DNA of 64,000 nucleotides from Caryophanales bacterium UBA6259 (GTDB lineage Bacteria; Bacillota; Bacilli; Tepidibacillales; Tepidibacillaceae), in the NCBI GenBank assembly GCA_002441135.1, contig DJVJ01000051.1:108257-172256 (forward strand), written 5' to 3'. Numbering within the stretch: the stretch's first letter is position 1; every line of letters starts with the position of its first letter. The notes under the pieces were generated by a model. That model did no database searches, had not been told where the DNA came from, and worked only from the letters and a program-made list of their open reading frames with translations. Position numbers and translations under genes: made by a program. This document shows positions 35,587 to 43,233 of this stretch, one piece after another.

Positions 35587-36309
35587 TTGGATCAGGTTAT
35601 TAAAGGTAATTACTCACATGATGTTACATTAGCAGGAACTGTTGGACAAGTGGGTCAAGGTTTAACAGGGGTAGATATCGTTGCTGATGCTAGAGATCTA
35701 GTATATGATTTTACCCATTGGGAATGGTCTGGAGCACATGCAGGTCAAACTCTATTAGATGCCGTTGGCTTAATACCAGTGATTGGGGTATTAAAGAATG
35801 TAGATGAAGTCGCAACCCTAGTAAAAAATTCAGATATACTAGGTGATACAAAGCATATTGATGAGGTTGCTAATAAGAAGTTAAAGGTTAAATATCCAAC
35901 TAAGATTGATAGTCAAGTAACTGAAATTGAAAAAGCTAAGTTACCAGATTGGATGATAAGGACTTTCACGGAGGGAGAATATAGAACAGTAGTAACAAAT
36001 GAAAATGTAACATTATATCGCACTTTTGGTGGTAGATCGGATGCTGGTGGAGCTTTTGCAACAACGATGTCAGCAAAAAATAGAATACAAGCAAAAATTG
36101 ATACAGCGCTACTGCCAGAATGGGGAGGTACTAGAATGTATGAAGCTAGAATTGAAGTACCAAGAGGACAAGTGCTAAACATTGGACAGGTTGCTGAACA
36201 ATATACGAGAACTGGAACGAAACTTGATGGTGGAGCAGATCAAATATTATTACCAGAGAAATGGTCGTTAGAGTGGATAAAGGACATAAAAATTATTCCA
36301 TCAAAATAG
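35587..36309 (+). CDS. Orphan RHS-type toxin tip, ADP-ribosyltransferase-like C-terminus (5'-truncated)
   Basis: 240 residues from TTG 35587; the frame stays open back to 35470 and no good ribosome binding site exists, so this is probably a silent cassette. The upstream open stretch contains 'TVDDILEGATSGRVTKGK', which resembles a linker or tail of a different toxin, fused to a pre-toxin segment shared with the module at 37636-38886. The C-terminal domain has 'NVTLYRTFGG', 'GGAFATTMSA' and 'LDGGADQILLPE', a pattern reminiscent of ADP-ribosyltransferase toxins. The putative immunity gene begins 9 bases after the stop. Activity is not proven. Confidence 0.6.
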   Translation: MDQVIKGNYSHDVTLAGTVGQVGQGLTGVDIVADARDLVYDFTHWEWSGAHAGQTLLDAVGLIPVIGVLKNVDEVATLVKNSDILGDTKHIDEVANKKLKVKYPTKIDSQVTEIEKAKLPDWMIRTFTEGEYRTVVTNENVTLYRTFGGRSDAGGAFATTMSAKNRIQAKIDTALLPEWGGTRMYEARIEVPRGQVLNIGQVAEQYTRTGTKLDGGADQILLPEKWSLEWIKDIKIIPSK

Positions 36310-36318
36310 GAGGAGAAA

Positions 36319-36594
36319 ATGAATAAAAAAGATGATCTTTACGCACAAGTCAAAATAGTTCTAAAGCTAATCGAAGAAAAGTATGATGTAAATCAAAGAA
36401 AAGGAATCCTTGAATTAATATACAAAAGATATTCCAATGCTTTACAATTACTTGAAAAAGTTGAAATGAATAAAAGCAATTTTTTTATATTAGGTGGTGT
36501 AAGAGCCTATCTTGATAGTTACAGTGATTACAATAATCCCTTACTAAATGAAATGCATAAAGCAGAAATATTATTTGAAGAAATATTTAAGTAA
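36319..36594 (+). CDS. Candidate immunity protein for the orphan toxin tip
   Basis: 91 residues, helical, Lys/Glu-rich, no membrane segment. GGAGGAG lies directly before the ATG. The short distance to the toxin-tip frame and the following terminator fit a toxin/immunity cassette. The family is not recognised. An immunity gene retained behind a truncated toxin can still protect against sister strains that carry the full toxin. Confidence 0.6.
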   Translation: MNKKDDLYAQVKIVLKLIEEKYDVNQRKGILELIYKRYSNALQLLEKVEMNKSNFFILGGVRAYLDSYSDYNNPLLNEMHKAEILFEEIFK

Positions 36595-36623
36595 CATCTA
36601 TTTTTAAATGATGTTAAATTATA

Positions 36624-36655
36624 AAAACCTAGCCTAAGTTTTTAAGCTAGGTTTT
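36624..36655 (+). terminator. Rho-independent terminator after the first orphan cassette
   Basis: AAAACCTAGC (36624-36633) and GCTAGGTTTT (36646-36655) form a perfect 10-bp stem whose right arm ends in T residues. Confidence 0.75.
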
Positions 36656-36784
36656 ACTTGTAATTTATACTTATCAATTTAACGCAGTGATTCCGAATTT
36701 TTACAGGAAGATAACTTTTTTGCGAAAAGAAGATTAAAACTATTTTGAAAGACATTCCGACCAATATTGTCAAGACTTAACTAA

Positions 36785-36904
36785 GCATCATTTCACAAAA
36801 GTATAATGGGTATTATATCCAGGAGGGGGAAACCAAGTCAAATTCTTAATTATACAGACAGAGATAAATTGATACCAATTGGTGAACCTTATAATATTAA
36901 ATAA
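36785..36904 (+). pseudogene. Relic of an RHS toxin C-terminal tail
   Basis: An open frame without start ends with 'SQILNYTDRDKLIPIGEPYN' and a stop codon 10 bases before the ATG of the next small gene. Short tails of this type end polymorphic toxins and sit directly before their immunity genes. The rest of the toxin is missing. The remaining bases 36656-36784 show nothing recognisable. Confidence 0.4.
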
Positions 36905-36914
36905 GGAGTGTATA

Positions 36915-37286
36915 ATGGATACTATTAATAACTTTAAATGGAAAATGAACGAAAAAAGTTTTACTTGGACTAATGGAGGAGTACGTAAAGAAAAGTATTT
37001 TAATAGTCTTCCACATAGTATAATTGAATTATCAGATAAAACTGGATTCGCAATTGTTGGTTCTTATGACGAATTTGGAATGAATAATGCATTTATTCTA
37101 AATGCAGATGGTACCTCAAGGTTTATATTAACAATTCCTGGGTCAATTAAAGATGCAATTTGTTTTCATGAAATATACTATATTAAGGATGAATTAACTG
37201 CTATAATAGCTACTCACAACATAGACTTCGCTTGTGTTATTGATATTACTACAGGGAACTATAAAAAAATTTATGAGACTAGGTAG
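36915..37286 (+). CDS. Orphan immunity-like small protein
   Basis: 123 residues from the ATG at 36915 (AAGGAGTG upstream); a longer frame from 36879 overlaps the toxin-tail relic and is not preferred. The sequence is beta-rich with aromatic residues ('FKWKMNEKSFTWTNGG', 'GFAIVGSYDEFGMNNAFILN') and has no signal peptide or membrane segment. The family is not recognised. Position directly behind a toxin-tail relic suggests an immunity gene left from a decayed toxin. Confidence 0.5.
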   Translation: MDTINNFKWKMNEKSFTWTNGGVRKEKYFNSLPHSIIELSDKTGFAIVGSYDEFGMNNAFILNADGTSRFILTIPGSIKDAICFHEIYYIKDELTAIIATHNIDFACVIDITTGNYKKIYETR

Positions 37287-37447
37287 TTTTAGCTTGCCTG
37301 TATATGGCTACACATCAAGGATTATTTTGATTTGTAAAAAAATCTTAAGCATCTTTAAGAAAATAGATTACCTCTCCATCGTAACTACGGAGCATCAGTT
37401 GAACTTTGGTAACCGAAACTGAGTTAAACTGATATAGTACAATATAG

Positions 37448-37485
37448 AGCCTTAAGGGATATATTCTCTTAGGGCTTCTTTTTTT
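37448..37485 (+). terminator. Rho-independent terminator after the orphan immunity gene
   Basis: AGCCTTAAG (37448-37456) pairs with CTTAGGGCT (37468-37476, one G-U pair), followed by C and seven or more T. The bases from 37287 to here, and from 37486 to 37563, hold no gene that I can support. Confidence 0.8.
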
Positions 37486-37594
37486 CTATCCCCTGCACCT
37501 TTTTTAAGGGAAGAGAGATAGACATCACATAATCTAGAAATAGTCAATATGGTGGAGTATTAGAATAGATCAAATATTAGAAGTAACAAGAGCA

Positions 37595-38122
37595 ACCACT
37601 ATGAGAATGAACATTACGAAGATATTCATCGATTTGTGGAATGGGATTGGACTCTTACTGGACAAGGAAGGGAAGAAGGAGAAGCAAGACAGATTGATCA
37701 ATACAAGGATGCCAACTATTTCTACCGAGTCTATGAACAAGATGTTTATAACTGGCGGACCTATAATGTAATAGAGACTACCTATGATTATAACCCTAAT
37801 GATCCATACTGGGAGGAATGGATTCTTATGGGTAAATTTGGCCGAGTAACTGATAATTCTGATCATACATTTGAAGAGTTTTCGATCGAAGGATTTGAGG
37901 TTCAAATCACCCCTGAAGAAATGGCATTAATTAATAAGGGGATAATAGACTCCTATGGCCCACCACCAGGGGAAAGAAGGATGCTCTATAGCATCAACCA
38001 AGGCTTCTTAAATGGAGAAAATATCTCTCAAGATGTCATTATCTATGGAGGAAATGGCCAACAAACGAAGTATAGTATATATGAGAGAGAGATTAATGAG
38101 GTAATAGGGAAGCCACAGATAA
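37595..38122 (+). repeat. Duplicated RHS segment (copy of 33689-34216)
   Basis: This 528-base stretch aligns without gaps (constant offset 3906) with the end of the RHS core/linker in the complete gene. It begins at 'HYENEHYEDIHR' and ends just after 'REINEVIGKPQ' (REIKEVIGEPK in the complete gene). Differences are few substitutions, many silent. It marks recombination between the complete gene and the orphan module. Confidence 0.9.
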
Positions 38123-38886
38123 TAAATCAAGTGAATGCTGAAGATGATTACTGGAAAAGATCATTGGATCAGGTTATTAAAGGTAATTACTCACAGGATG
38201 TTACATTAGCAGGAACTGTTGGACAAGTGGGTCTAGGTTTAACTGGGGTAGATATCGTTGCTGATGCCAGAGATCTAGTATATGATTTTACCCATTGGGA
38301 ATGGTCTCTTGCTCATGTTGGTCAAACTGCATTAGATACAGTTGGCGTATTACCATTAGTCGGAGCGTTAAAGAATGTAGATGAAGTTGTAACCCTAGCA
38401 AAACATTCAGATATACTAGGTGATACAAAGCATCTTGATGAGATTGCTGAGGGTACGAGAAATGGTGCAACCTTTGAAGGTAAATTGTATCGTTCTGTTG
38501 GAGAAGGGCATGACCCTCTGTTGATTCACGAAGGTAATATCAATGCAAATCATAGATATACTGAGCCTGGAACTGGTGGATTGTATTTTAGTACAGGAGA
38601 GAAAATCGTTAAGGCAGAACTAAATACATGGAATGTGCCAAGTAGCGGTAGGGCTATGCATAGTTTTGACGTTAAAATTGATAATTTACTTGATGTTTCT
38701 AATCCTAATGTAAGAAATCAACTTGGGATAAATTTAAAAGATATTACTGGAGATAGTTATGAAGTAACTCATAAAATTGGTCAATACGCTCAGAAAAATG
38801 GATACAGCGGAATAGTAGCCCCCTCTGCACGGGCTGATGGAGGATTAAATGTAATAATATTTGATGGAGCAATAATTATTCCATAA
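37636..38886 (+). CDS. Orphan RHS tip with RES-domain (NAD+ phosphorylase/NADase) toxin
   Basis: 416 residues from GTG 37636; the frame is open back to 37564 with no ribosome binding site, so the module is a truncated cassette. Residues 1-160 copy the linker of the complete RHS gene, about 167-271 are the shared pre-toxin region, then after 'AEGTR' comes a RES domain (about 285-415): 'KLYRSVGEGHDPL' (Arg286), 'HRYTEPGTGGLYFSTGEK' (Tyr, Glu328 in the following helix) and 'GYSGIVAPSARADGGLNVI' (Ser397). RES toxins such as ParT and MbcT destroy NAD+. The gene 12 bases downstream encodes a matching antitoxin-like protein. Confidence 0.8.
   Translation: MEWDWTLTGQGREEGEARQIDQYKDANYFYRVYEQDVYNWRTYNVIETTYDYNPNDPYWEEWILMGKFGRVTDNSDHTFEEFSIEGFEVQITPEEMALINKGIIDSYGPPPGERRMLYSINQGFLNGENISQDVIIYGGNGQQTKYSIYEREINEVIGKPQIINQVNAEDDYWKRSLDQVIKGNYSQDVTLAGTVGQVGLGLTGVDIVADARDLVYDFTHWEWSLAHVGQTALDTVGVLPLVGALKNVDEVVTLAKHSDILGDTKHLDEIAEGTRNGATFEGKLYRSVGEGHDPLLIHEGNINANHRYTEPGTGGLYFSTGEKIVKAELNTWNVPSSGRAMHSFDVKIDNLLDVSNPNVRNQLGINLKDITGDSYEVTHKIGQYAQKNGYSGIVAPSARADGGLNVIIFDGAIIIP
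38133..38448 (+). repeat. Duplicated pre-toxin segment (copy of 35556-35871)
   Basis: The 316 bases encoding 'NAEDDYWKRSLDQVIKGN' through 'LGDTKHLDEIA' align without gaps (offset 2577) with the orphan module at 35587-36309. The tips after the repeat are unrelated. This is the classic pattern of toxin-tip exchange at a conserved pre-toxin domain. Confidence 0.9.
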
Positions 38887-38898
38887 GGAGAGATTATA

Positions 38899-39189
38899 AT
38901 GGATATCCAAATTTTAGTGAAAGAATTTAAGGAAAAACACTGGGTTAATTATTACCAAATGAGTAAACGATATTTCGATTCATTGCCTGAATCTACAAAG
39001 GAAAATTTAGATACTATAGACATACAAGAAGATATAAAAACAGTATTAATATATCGATTAAAGGACAATGCAAAAGTTTGGTTAAATAGTGGTTTACCTT
39101 TACTAGATGGAATTAAACCATTAGAGTTAATTGAGATGGAAGATGGAATAAAAGCACTTAAAGAATTATTACTTAGAATGCCAGATTAA
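38899..39189 (+). CDS. Immunity protein resembling the toxin-binding domain of MbcA/ParS/Xre antitoxins
   Basis: 96 residues. The C-terminal part 'AKVWLNSGLPLLDGIKPLEL' followed by 'IEMEDGIKALKELL' matches the DUF2384 (MbcA/ParS) pattern 'WL..pn..L.G.tPlelL.t.eG...v...L', which in RES-Xre toxin-antitoxin systems inserts into the RES toxin. The DNA-binding Xre half usual in those antitoxins is missing, and the gene follows rather than precedes the toxin. It starts 12 bases after the RES module, behind AAGGAGAG. Most likely an immunity protein derived from an antitoxin. Confidence 0.7.
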   Translation: MDIQILVKEFKEKHWVNYYQMSKRYFDSLPESTKENLDTIDIQEDIKTVLIYRLKDNAKVWLNSGLPLLDGIKPLELIEMEDGIKALKELLLRMPD

Positions 39190-39200
39190 ATCTCTGGTTT

Positions 39201-39240
39201 AAGCCCTTAATAAAGGTATCCTTTATCAAGGGCTTCTTTT
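39201..39240 (+). terminator. Rho-independent terminator after the RES cassette
   Basis: AAGCCCTT (39201-39208) pairs with AAGGGCTT (39228-39235), with an inner ATAAAGG/CCTTTAT stem, followed by C and TTTT. Confidence 0.85.
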
Positions 39241-39301
39241 CCTTTGTGAGCTAAACTTCTAATGATTTCAACCAAACAACAAGCTAAACGATAACTGGAA
39301 T

Positions 39302-39892
39302 ATGGGACTTAAAGATTATGAAGTAACAAGCAAAATGATGGAATATAACAGAAAATGGATACTTGAACAGTTTAGAAGTGAGCGGCAGATACTTGATAAT
39401 GGAAATGACCTGAATCGTAAAACACCAAGTATATTCTATCAAATGGAACCAATATACTATAAAGTAGGTGAAAAAATGATATCGGAAAAAGAATTTATAA
39501 TGTCAGTAAAAAAAATCTATTCCTTTTTAATAAATGAGTTTAATTATAGTCTTATTGGTAAAAAAAACAGAACTAACTTGTTTTATGATGTAGAGTATCA
39601 ACAAGATGAGTCAATAATATCTATTTCATATGAAAATAGGGAAGATTATTTGCAAATTATTCTCTTTAGATTAAATAATGGAACATTGCCTAATTATGAT
39701 GATAAGGAAAAGACTTTCCACTTAGAAAATTTAAATAAGAAAATACTATCGTTATTAAGTATTGAAGATTTTGAAGAAAATATTGATTTTTTTTCAGGGT
39801 TAACGCCATTAAATCAGATAGAAAATAGACTTTTAAAATCAGCTAAGGAATTAAGACTATGTTTAAAGAACATTTACAAACTAAATAATTAG
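39302..39892 (+). CDS. Hypothetical protein in the orphan immunity region
   Basis: 196 residues, charged and mostly helical, without signal peptide, membrane segment or catalytic motif that I recognise. No convincing ribosome binding site lies before the ATG at 39302; the next ATGs (M12 and M13) are no better. The preceding codons read into a short open stretch, so a toxin tail may once have preceded it. Given the neighbours it may be another orphan immunity protein, but nothing in its sequence proves this. Confidence 0.45.
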   Translation: MGLKDYEVTSKMMEYNRKWILEQFRSERQILDNGNDLNRKTPSIFYQMEPIYYKVGEKMISEKEFIMSVKKIYSFLINEFNYSLIGKKNRTNLFYDVEYQQDESIISISYENREDYLQIILFRLNNGTLPNYDDKEKTFHLENLNKKILSLLSIEDFEENIDFFSGLTPLNQIENRLLKSAKELRLCLKNIYKLNN

Positions 39893-39991
39893 GAATGAAG
39901 AATATTAGAACATCATTCGAAAATTTGATGAGTAAAGGCAAGCCATCTGCCCACTAATTAAGCCCCAAATTTATGAGTAAATTCGGGATGG

Positions 39992-40101
39992 GTGACACAT
40001 GAAAGTGGTCACTGTATTCATTGGACAATCTTCCACTTCTACAAATTACTACAGGTATTGGACAGATTGTTGATATGGTTTATGATGAAGTATGGGAATA
40101 G
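39992..40101 (+). pseudogene. Relic of a toxin tail with a zincin-like HExGH sequence
   Basis: A frame starting 'VTHESGHCIH' contains an HExxH-like element. After a frame change the sequence continues 'LDNLPLLQITTGIGQIVDMV' and a stop, 13 bases before the next immunity-like gene. A shorter version ('GHTTTGTGQIVDIVYYEV') precedes the second copy of that gene (40595-40675). Both look like decayed C-termini of a metalloprotease-type toxin. Tentative. Confidence 0.35.
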
Positions 40102-40114
40102 GGGGAAATATAAA

Positions 40115-40459
40115 TTGAATAAAATAGATGATTTACTTACTAGCCTTGATAATATGGATAAAAGATCTGAAAGTCAGATTAGAAGAATTGAATGGGTTAT
40201 AAGAATAATTATTATTGCTCTTACATCTATAATATTTTTGTCAGGTGGAGAACTAATATTAGTATTATTAGGTATATTAATTTTGAGTAGAATCTCCAAA
40301 CTGCTTTTTAAAGGAGAGATGCCATTTGCGGTACGTTGGTTTAAGATGCTTTTAGAAACAATAAAAATTTTGATAATAAGTTTACTCATTATAAATGTAC
40401 TTGAATACCTAATACCAGAAATCGGTAATATACTTTACTATAGTGTTAAGATGAATTGA
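40115..40459 (+). CDS. Membrane immunity-like protein, copy 1
   Basis: 114 residues from TTG 40115, preceded by GGGGGAAA. The longer frame back to 39992 is the toxin relic. A charged head ('NKIDDLLTSLDNMDKRSESQ') is followed by two or three hydrophobic segments (about 28-60 and 84-105) separated by 'LLFKGEMPFAVRWFKMLL'. It is a close paralogue of the protein encoded at 40671-41015, identical in length. Family not recognised; position suggests immunity to the decayed toxin. Confidence 0.5.
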   Translation: MNKIDDLLTSLDNMDKRSESQIRRIEWVIRIIIIALTSIIFLSGGELILVLLGILILSRISKLLFKGEMPFAVRWFKMLLETIKILIISLLIINVLEYLIPEIGNILYYSVKMN

Positions 40460-40670
40460 AAGGTTTGAGGTGAATTCCGTTTTCACTCAGTTAGCCTAAA
40501 TATTAGATTTATTTTTGTTTAATTTAATCTTTTGTAAACATAACTAAGGAACCTTGTTTGACATTTTGTCATTCAAGGCTCCTTTTTTGGAGGGGGTCAC
40601 ACTACTACTGGTACTGGACAGATTGTTGATATAGTTTATTATGAAGTAAGGGAACAGGGGGAAACAAATA

Positions 40671-41015
40671 TTGAATAAAATAGATGATCTACTTACTAGC
40701 CTTGATAATATGCATAATAGGTCTGAAAGTCAGATTAGAAGAGCTGAATGGGTTATTAAAGCAATTGCTGTGTTGCTTTCAGCTATAACATTTTTGATAG
40801 GAGGAGAAGTATTAATAGTACTTTTGAATTTATTAATTTTTAATAGGGTTTCTAAATTACTTTTACATGGAGAGATGCCATTTGCAGTACGTTGGTTAAA
40901 AATGGTTCTTCAATCAATGATTTTATTGATTATAAGTTTAGTAATTGTAAACGTACTTGAATACTTTATACCAGAAATAAGTACAATATTTAACTATAGT
41001 TTTAAGAAAAGCTGA
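40671..41015 (+). CDS. Membrane immunity-like protein, copy 2
   Basis: 114 residues from TTG 40671, same start context (GGGGGAAA) and same topology as copy 1; the 'LLTSLDN', 'RSESQIRR' and 'GEMPFAVRW' blocks are shared. The two genes and their preceding toxin-tail relics form a tandem duplication of about 560 bases. Substitutions are spread evenly along both copies and both frames remain open, so both may be functional. Confidence 0.5.
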   Translation: MNKIDDLLTSLDNMHNRSESQIRRAEWVIKAIAVLLSAITFLIGGEVLIVLLNLLIFNRVSKLLLHGEMPFAVRWLKMVLQSMILLIISLVIVNVLEYFIPEISTIFNYSFKKS

Positions 41016-41214
41016 AAAGTATGAAAGAAGTTACAGTTCTTCTCTAATTGTTTGACAATAAAAATAGATTTATGTGTATAGTTTAGTGATTTTATAAACA
41101 AATTTCGGAACCTAGATTGGCTCTATGCCCTTCAAGGTTTCTTTTTGATAAAATAGACTTTAAGACTTAATTAATTTTGGAACAAAGTTGTTAATGAGGA
41201 GTGGTTATATTAGT

Positions 41215-41568
41215 ATGGATTTCAATACATTTCTAGGTTTATCTCTATCAATTCCATTAGCATATTATGCAATATTCAAACTTAAAAAGGATGAGGATCT
41301 TTCTGCCAAAATACTTGTTCTAACTATTGCTATTACTGGATTTTCTGCTGCGGTAGCCAAGCTTTTATTTGAAAACACTATTTATTTTCGCATTATAGTA
41401 ATAGTTGGTTTACTAGCCATTTTTTCAGTAATAACTGTTTTGGCATGGAAATTTAGAAAAGACCCTGAAAAAAAATATGGATCATCTATTTGGATGGGTG
41501 GTTTAATTTTTATATTTATATTATTAATAATTATTTTTTCCCTAAATAGTCTAGGTTTTTACGGTTAA
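41215..41568 (+). CDS. Small four-helix membrane protein, unknown function
   Basis: 117 residues from ATG 41215 (GAGGAGTGG 10-15 bases upstream; TTG 41188 is an alternative start). Four hydrophobic segments are visible (about 5-20, 33-50, 58-77 and 95-115) with short charged loops. No family is recognised. It lies among orphan immunity genes and could be one. Confidence 0.45.
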   Translation: MDFNTFLGLSLSIPLAYYAIFKLKKDEDLSAKILVLTIAITGFSAAVAKLLFENTIYFRIIVIVGLLAIFSVITVLAWKFRKDPEKKYGSSIWMGGLIFIFILLIIIFSLNSLGFYG

Positions 41569-41650
41569 TAATTCTGTTGTGAAAAGAGAATATAAACCGT
41601 TTAAAACAGTAATTGAAATTGATGTTCCATTTAAAGGAGAAACTGAATAA

Positions 41651-42187
41651 ATGAATAGAAAAATCTCAAAAAGTCTGTTTTTAGCGGTGGTAGTATTATT
41701 GATGCCATTGGTCTTATATGGATGTGAAGAAACTAATGCAAAAGTAGAAGGGACAATACAAATATTTGAAATTAAAAAAACGGAAGAGATTTATGGTACA
41801 GGTGATAATAATATAGGTACCATAAAAAAGCATTATATGATTATTAATCCACCAGAAGATTTACATGAATTGAAAAAAGTAGTGGAAGACTTTCATCAAA
41901 ATAATCCTATAAACAGGGAAATTGAGGATAAGGGAAATAAAATAAGACAGATTGAAGTTTATTTTTACAGGGAAAGTAAAAAATTACCAAGAGATTGGCA
42001 GCCTAATGAGGGCTATTTTGAAACAGACAGAATCGAACATCATAAGTCAGATCTGATAGCGTCTATTCATTGGTCAGAATCGCAACCACTAACAAATTAT
42101 TATATTATGAGAAAAAATAGTGACAAGAATAATTATGGAGCAATAATTGAAAGAATAAAATATGTTGATGACAAATTAATAGATTAA
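41651..42187 (+). CDS. Putative lipoprotein of unknown function
   Basis: 178 residues. The signal peptide (basic start, hydrophobic 9-21) ends with lipobox VLYGC (Cys25), so the protein should be anchored on the outer side of the membrane. The mature part is mixed alpha/beta; the C-terminal segment 'HHKSDLIASIHWSESQP' is repeated, degenerate, at 42965-43040. AAAGGAG precedes the ATG at some distance. Immunity lipoproteins exist for toxins acting at the envelope, but no direct evidence supports that here. Confidence 0.6.
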   Translation: MNRKISKSLFLAVVVLLMPLVLYGCEETNAKVEGTIQIFEIKKTEEIYGTGDNNIGTIKKHYMIINPPEDLHELKKVVEDFHQNNPINREIEDKGNKIRQIEVYFYRESKKLPRDWQPNEGYFETDRIEHHKSDLIASIHWSESQPLTNYYIMRKNSDKNNYGAIIERIKYVDDKLID

Positions 42188-42327
42188 AACTAAAAATTGA
42201 CTATCGATTTTTGAGTAATTAAACTAATCAATTTTAACCTTGAGGATAATACTTGAAAAAATCATTTAAGGATAGGGCCTAAAAGGGAGTACATCTAACA
42301 AAATAAAAATTGAATGAGGTTAGAAAA

Positions 42328-42957
42328 TTGAGAAATAGCACTAACAATATAAAAGAATACATACAATTAACACATCCTAGACTTATAAAGCAATATTTAT
42401 GGGGATGGTTAATTATGATTAATTTATTCGGTATTCCTACAGCGATTTATGGTTTTTTAAATAGCTATACTAAGGTATTTCTAATACCAATAATAATCAT
42501 CAATATATGGATTTTCTATTTAATGATTGGGGTTGAAAAGAAACAAAAAGTTTATGTGTTATTCATTGGAGTTTTCTCTCTACTAATTTCTTTTATACTC
42601 ATGGTAGCATCATTTAAAATCGTTGAACCAATAAATGGATTTCTATTAGAAGAATATATAATAATTTCTATATTCTTTTATATTGCAATAATAGTTTTTG
42701 GTAGTATGTACCATATAAGGGCAGTCAAAAATGGTTATTATTTTAAAGGAAATACAAAGGGAAGGAAAGGAACTGGATTTGTTGTTGCTTTATCTTCATT
42801 AGGACTTTTAGTTGGTAGAGTAATCTCGAGAAATGTTACTGAAGAAGTAGGAACAATCATTTTTGCTCTTTGTGCTTTAATACTTGGATATTTATTAGAA
42901 TTAGGGATTCATAATTTGTATAAATATTATCTATTAAAAAGAAATAGCAGTTGTTAA
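42328..42957 (+). CDS. Multi-helix membrane protein, unknown function
   Basis: 209 residues from TTG 42328, chosen because GAGGT lies eight bases upstream; TTG 42310 is the other option. After 'YIQLTHPRLIKQYLWGWLIM' come about six membrane helices, with a basic loop 'GNTKGRKGTG' near residue 150. The 'THPRL..QYLWGWLIMIN' block feels like a family found in Bacillales, but I cannot name it. It closes the orphan toxin/immunity region. Confidence 0.5.
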   Translation: MRNSTNNIKEYIQLTHPRLIKQYLWGWLIMINLFGIPTAIYGFLNSYTKVFLIPIIIINIWIFYLMIGVEKKQKVYVLFIGVFSLLISFILMVASFKIVEPINGFLLEEYIIISIFFYIAIIVFGSMYHIRAVKNGYYFKGNTKGRKGTGFVVALSSLGLLVGRVISRNVTEEVGTIIFALCALILGYLLELGIHNLYKYYLLKRNSSC

Positions 42958-42964
42958 TGTTCCA

Positions 42965-43040
42965 TCATCATAAGTCAAATCTGATAGCGTCTATTCATTG
43001 GTCAGAATCACAACCACAAAAAAATTATTATATTATGAGA
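42965..43040 (+). repeat. Partial copy of the lipoprotein gene (relic of 42038-42114)
   Basis: About 76 bases are nearly identical to the lipoprotein gene segment encoding 'HHKSDLIASIHWSESQP' and 'NYYIMR'. The surrounding frame (42951-43160) has no other similarity. It is a fragment left after duplication and deletion. Confidence 0.8.
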
Positions 43041-43233
43041 AGAATTACTTATAGAGGCTATGAATGGTTATACACCTTTCAAAGTCTCTTTTTGATTATT
43101 AATAAAATTATGGAAAAAGGTATCGAAAGTTGTAAATTGTTGGAGGATTTTGAGGTTTAATATCGAATATTTTAAGTTAGCACTATAGTTCTAAGGTATT
43201 AATTATTCTATACAGAAGTAATAGGAGGCAGCT

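Noticed and set aside
37234..37422. 62-codon plus-strand frame overlapping the orphan immunity gene
   Set aside because: Out-of-frame shadow of the 123-residue gene without ribosome binding site.
42951..43160. 69-codon frame after the membrane protein gene
   Set aside because: Only its first third resembles anything, and that is a copied fragment of the lipoprotein gene; treated as a relic.
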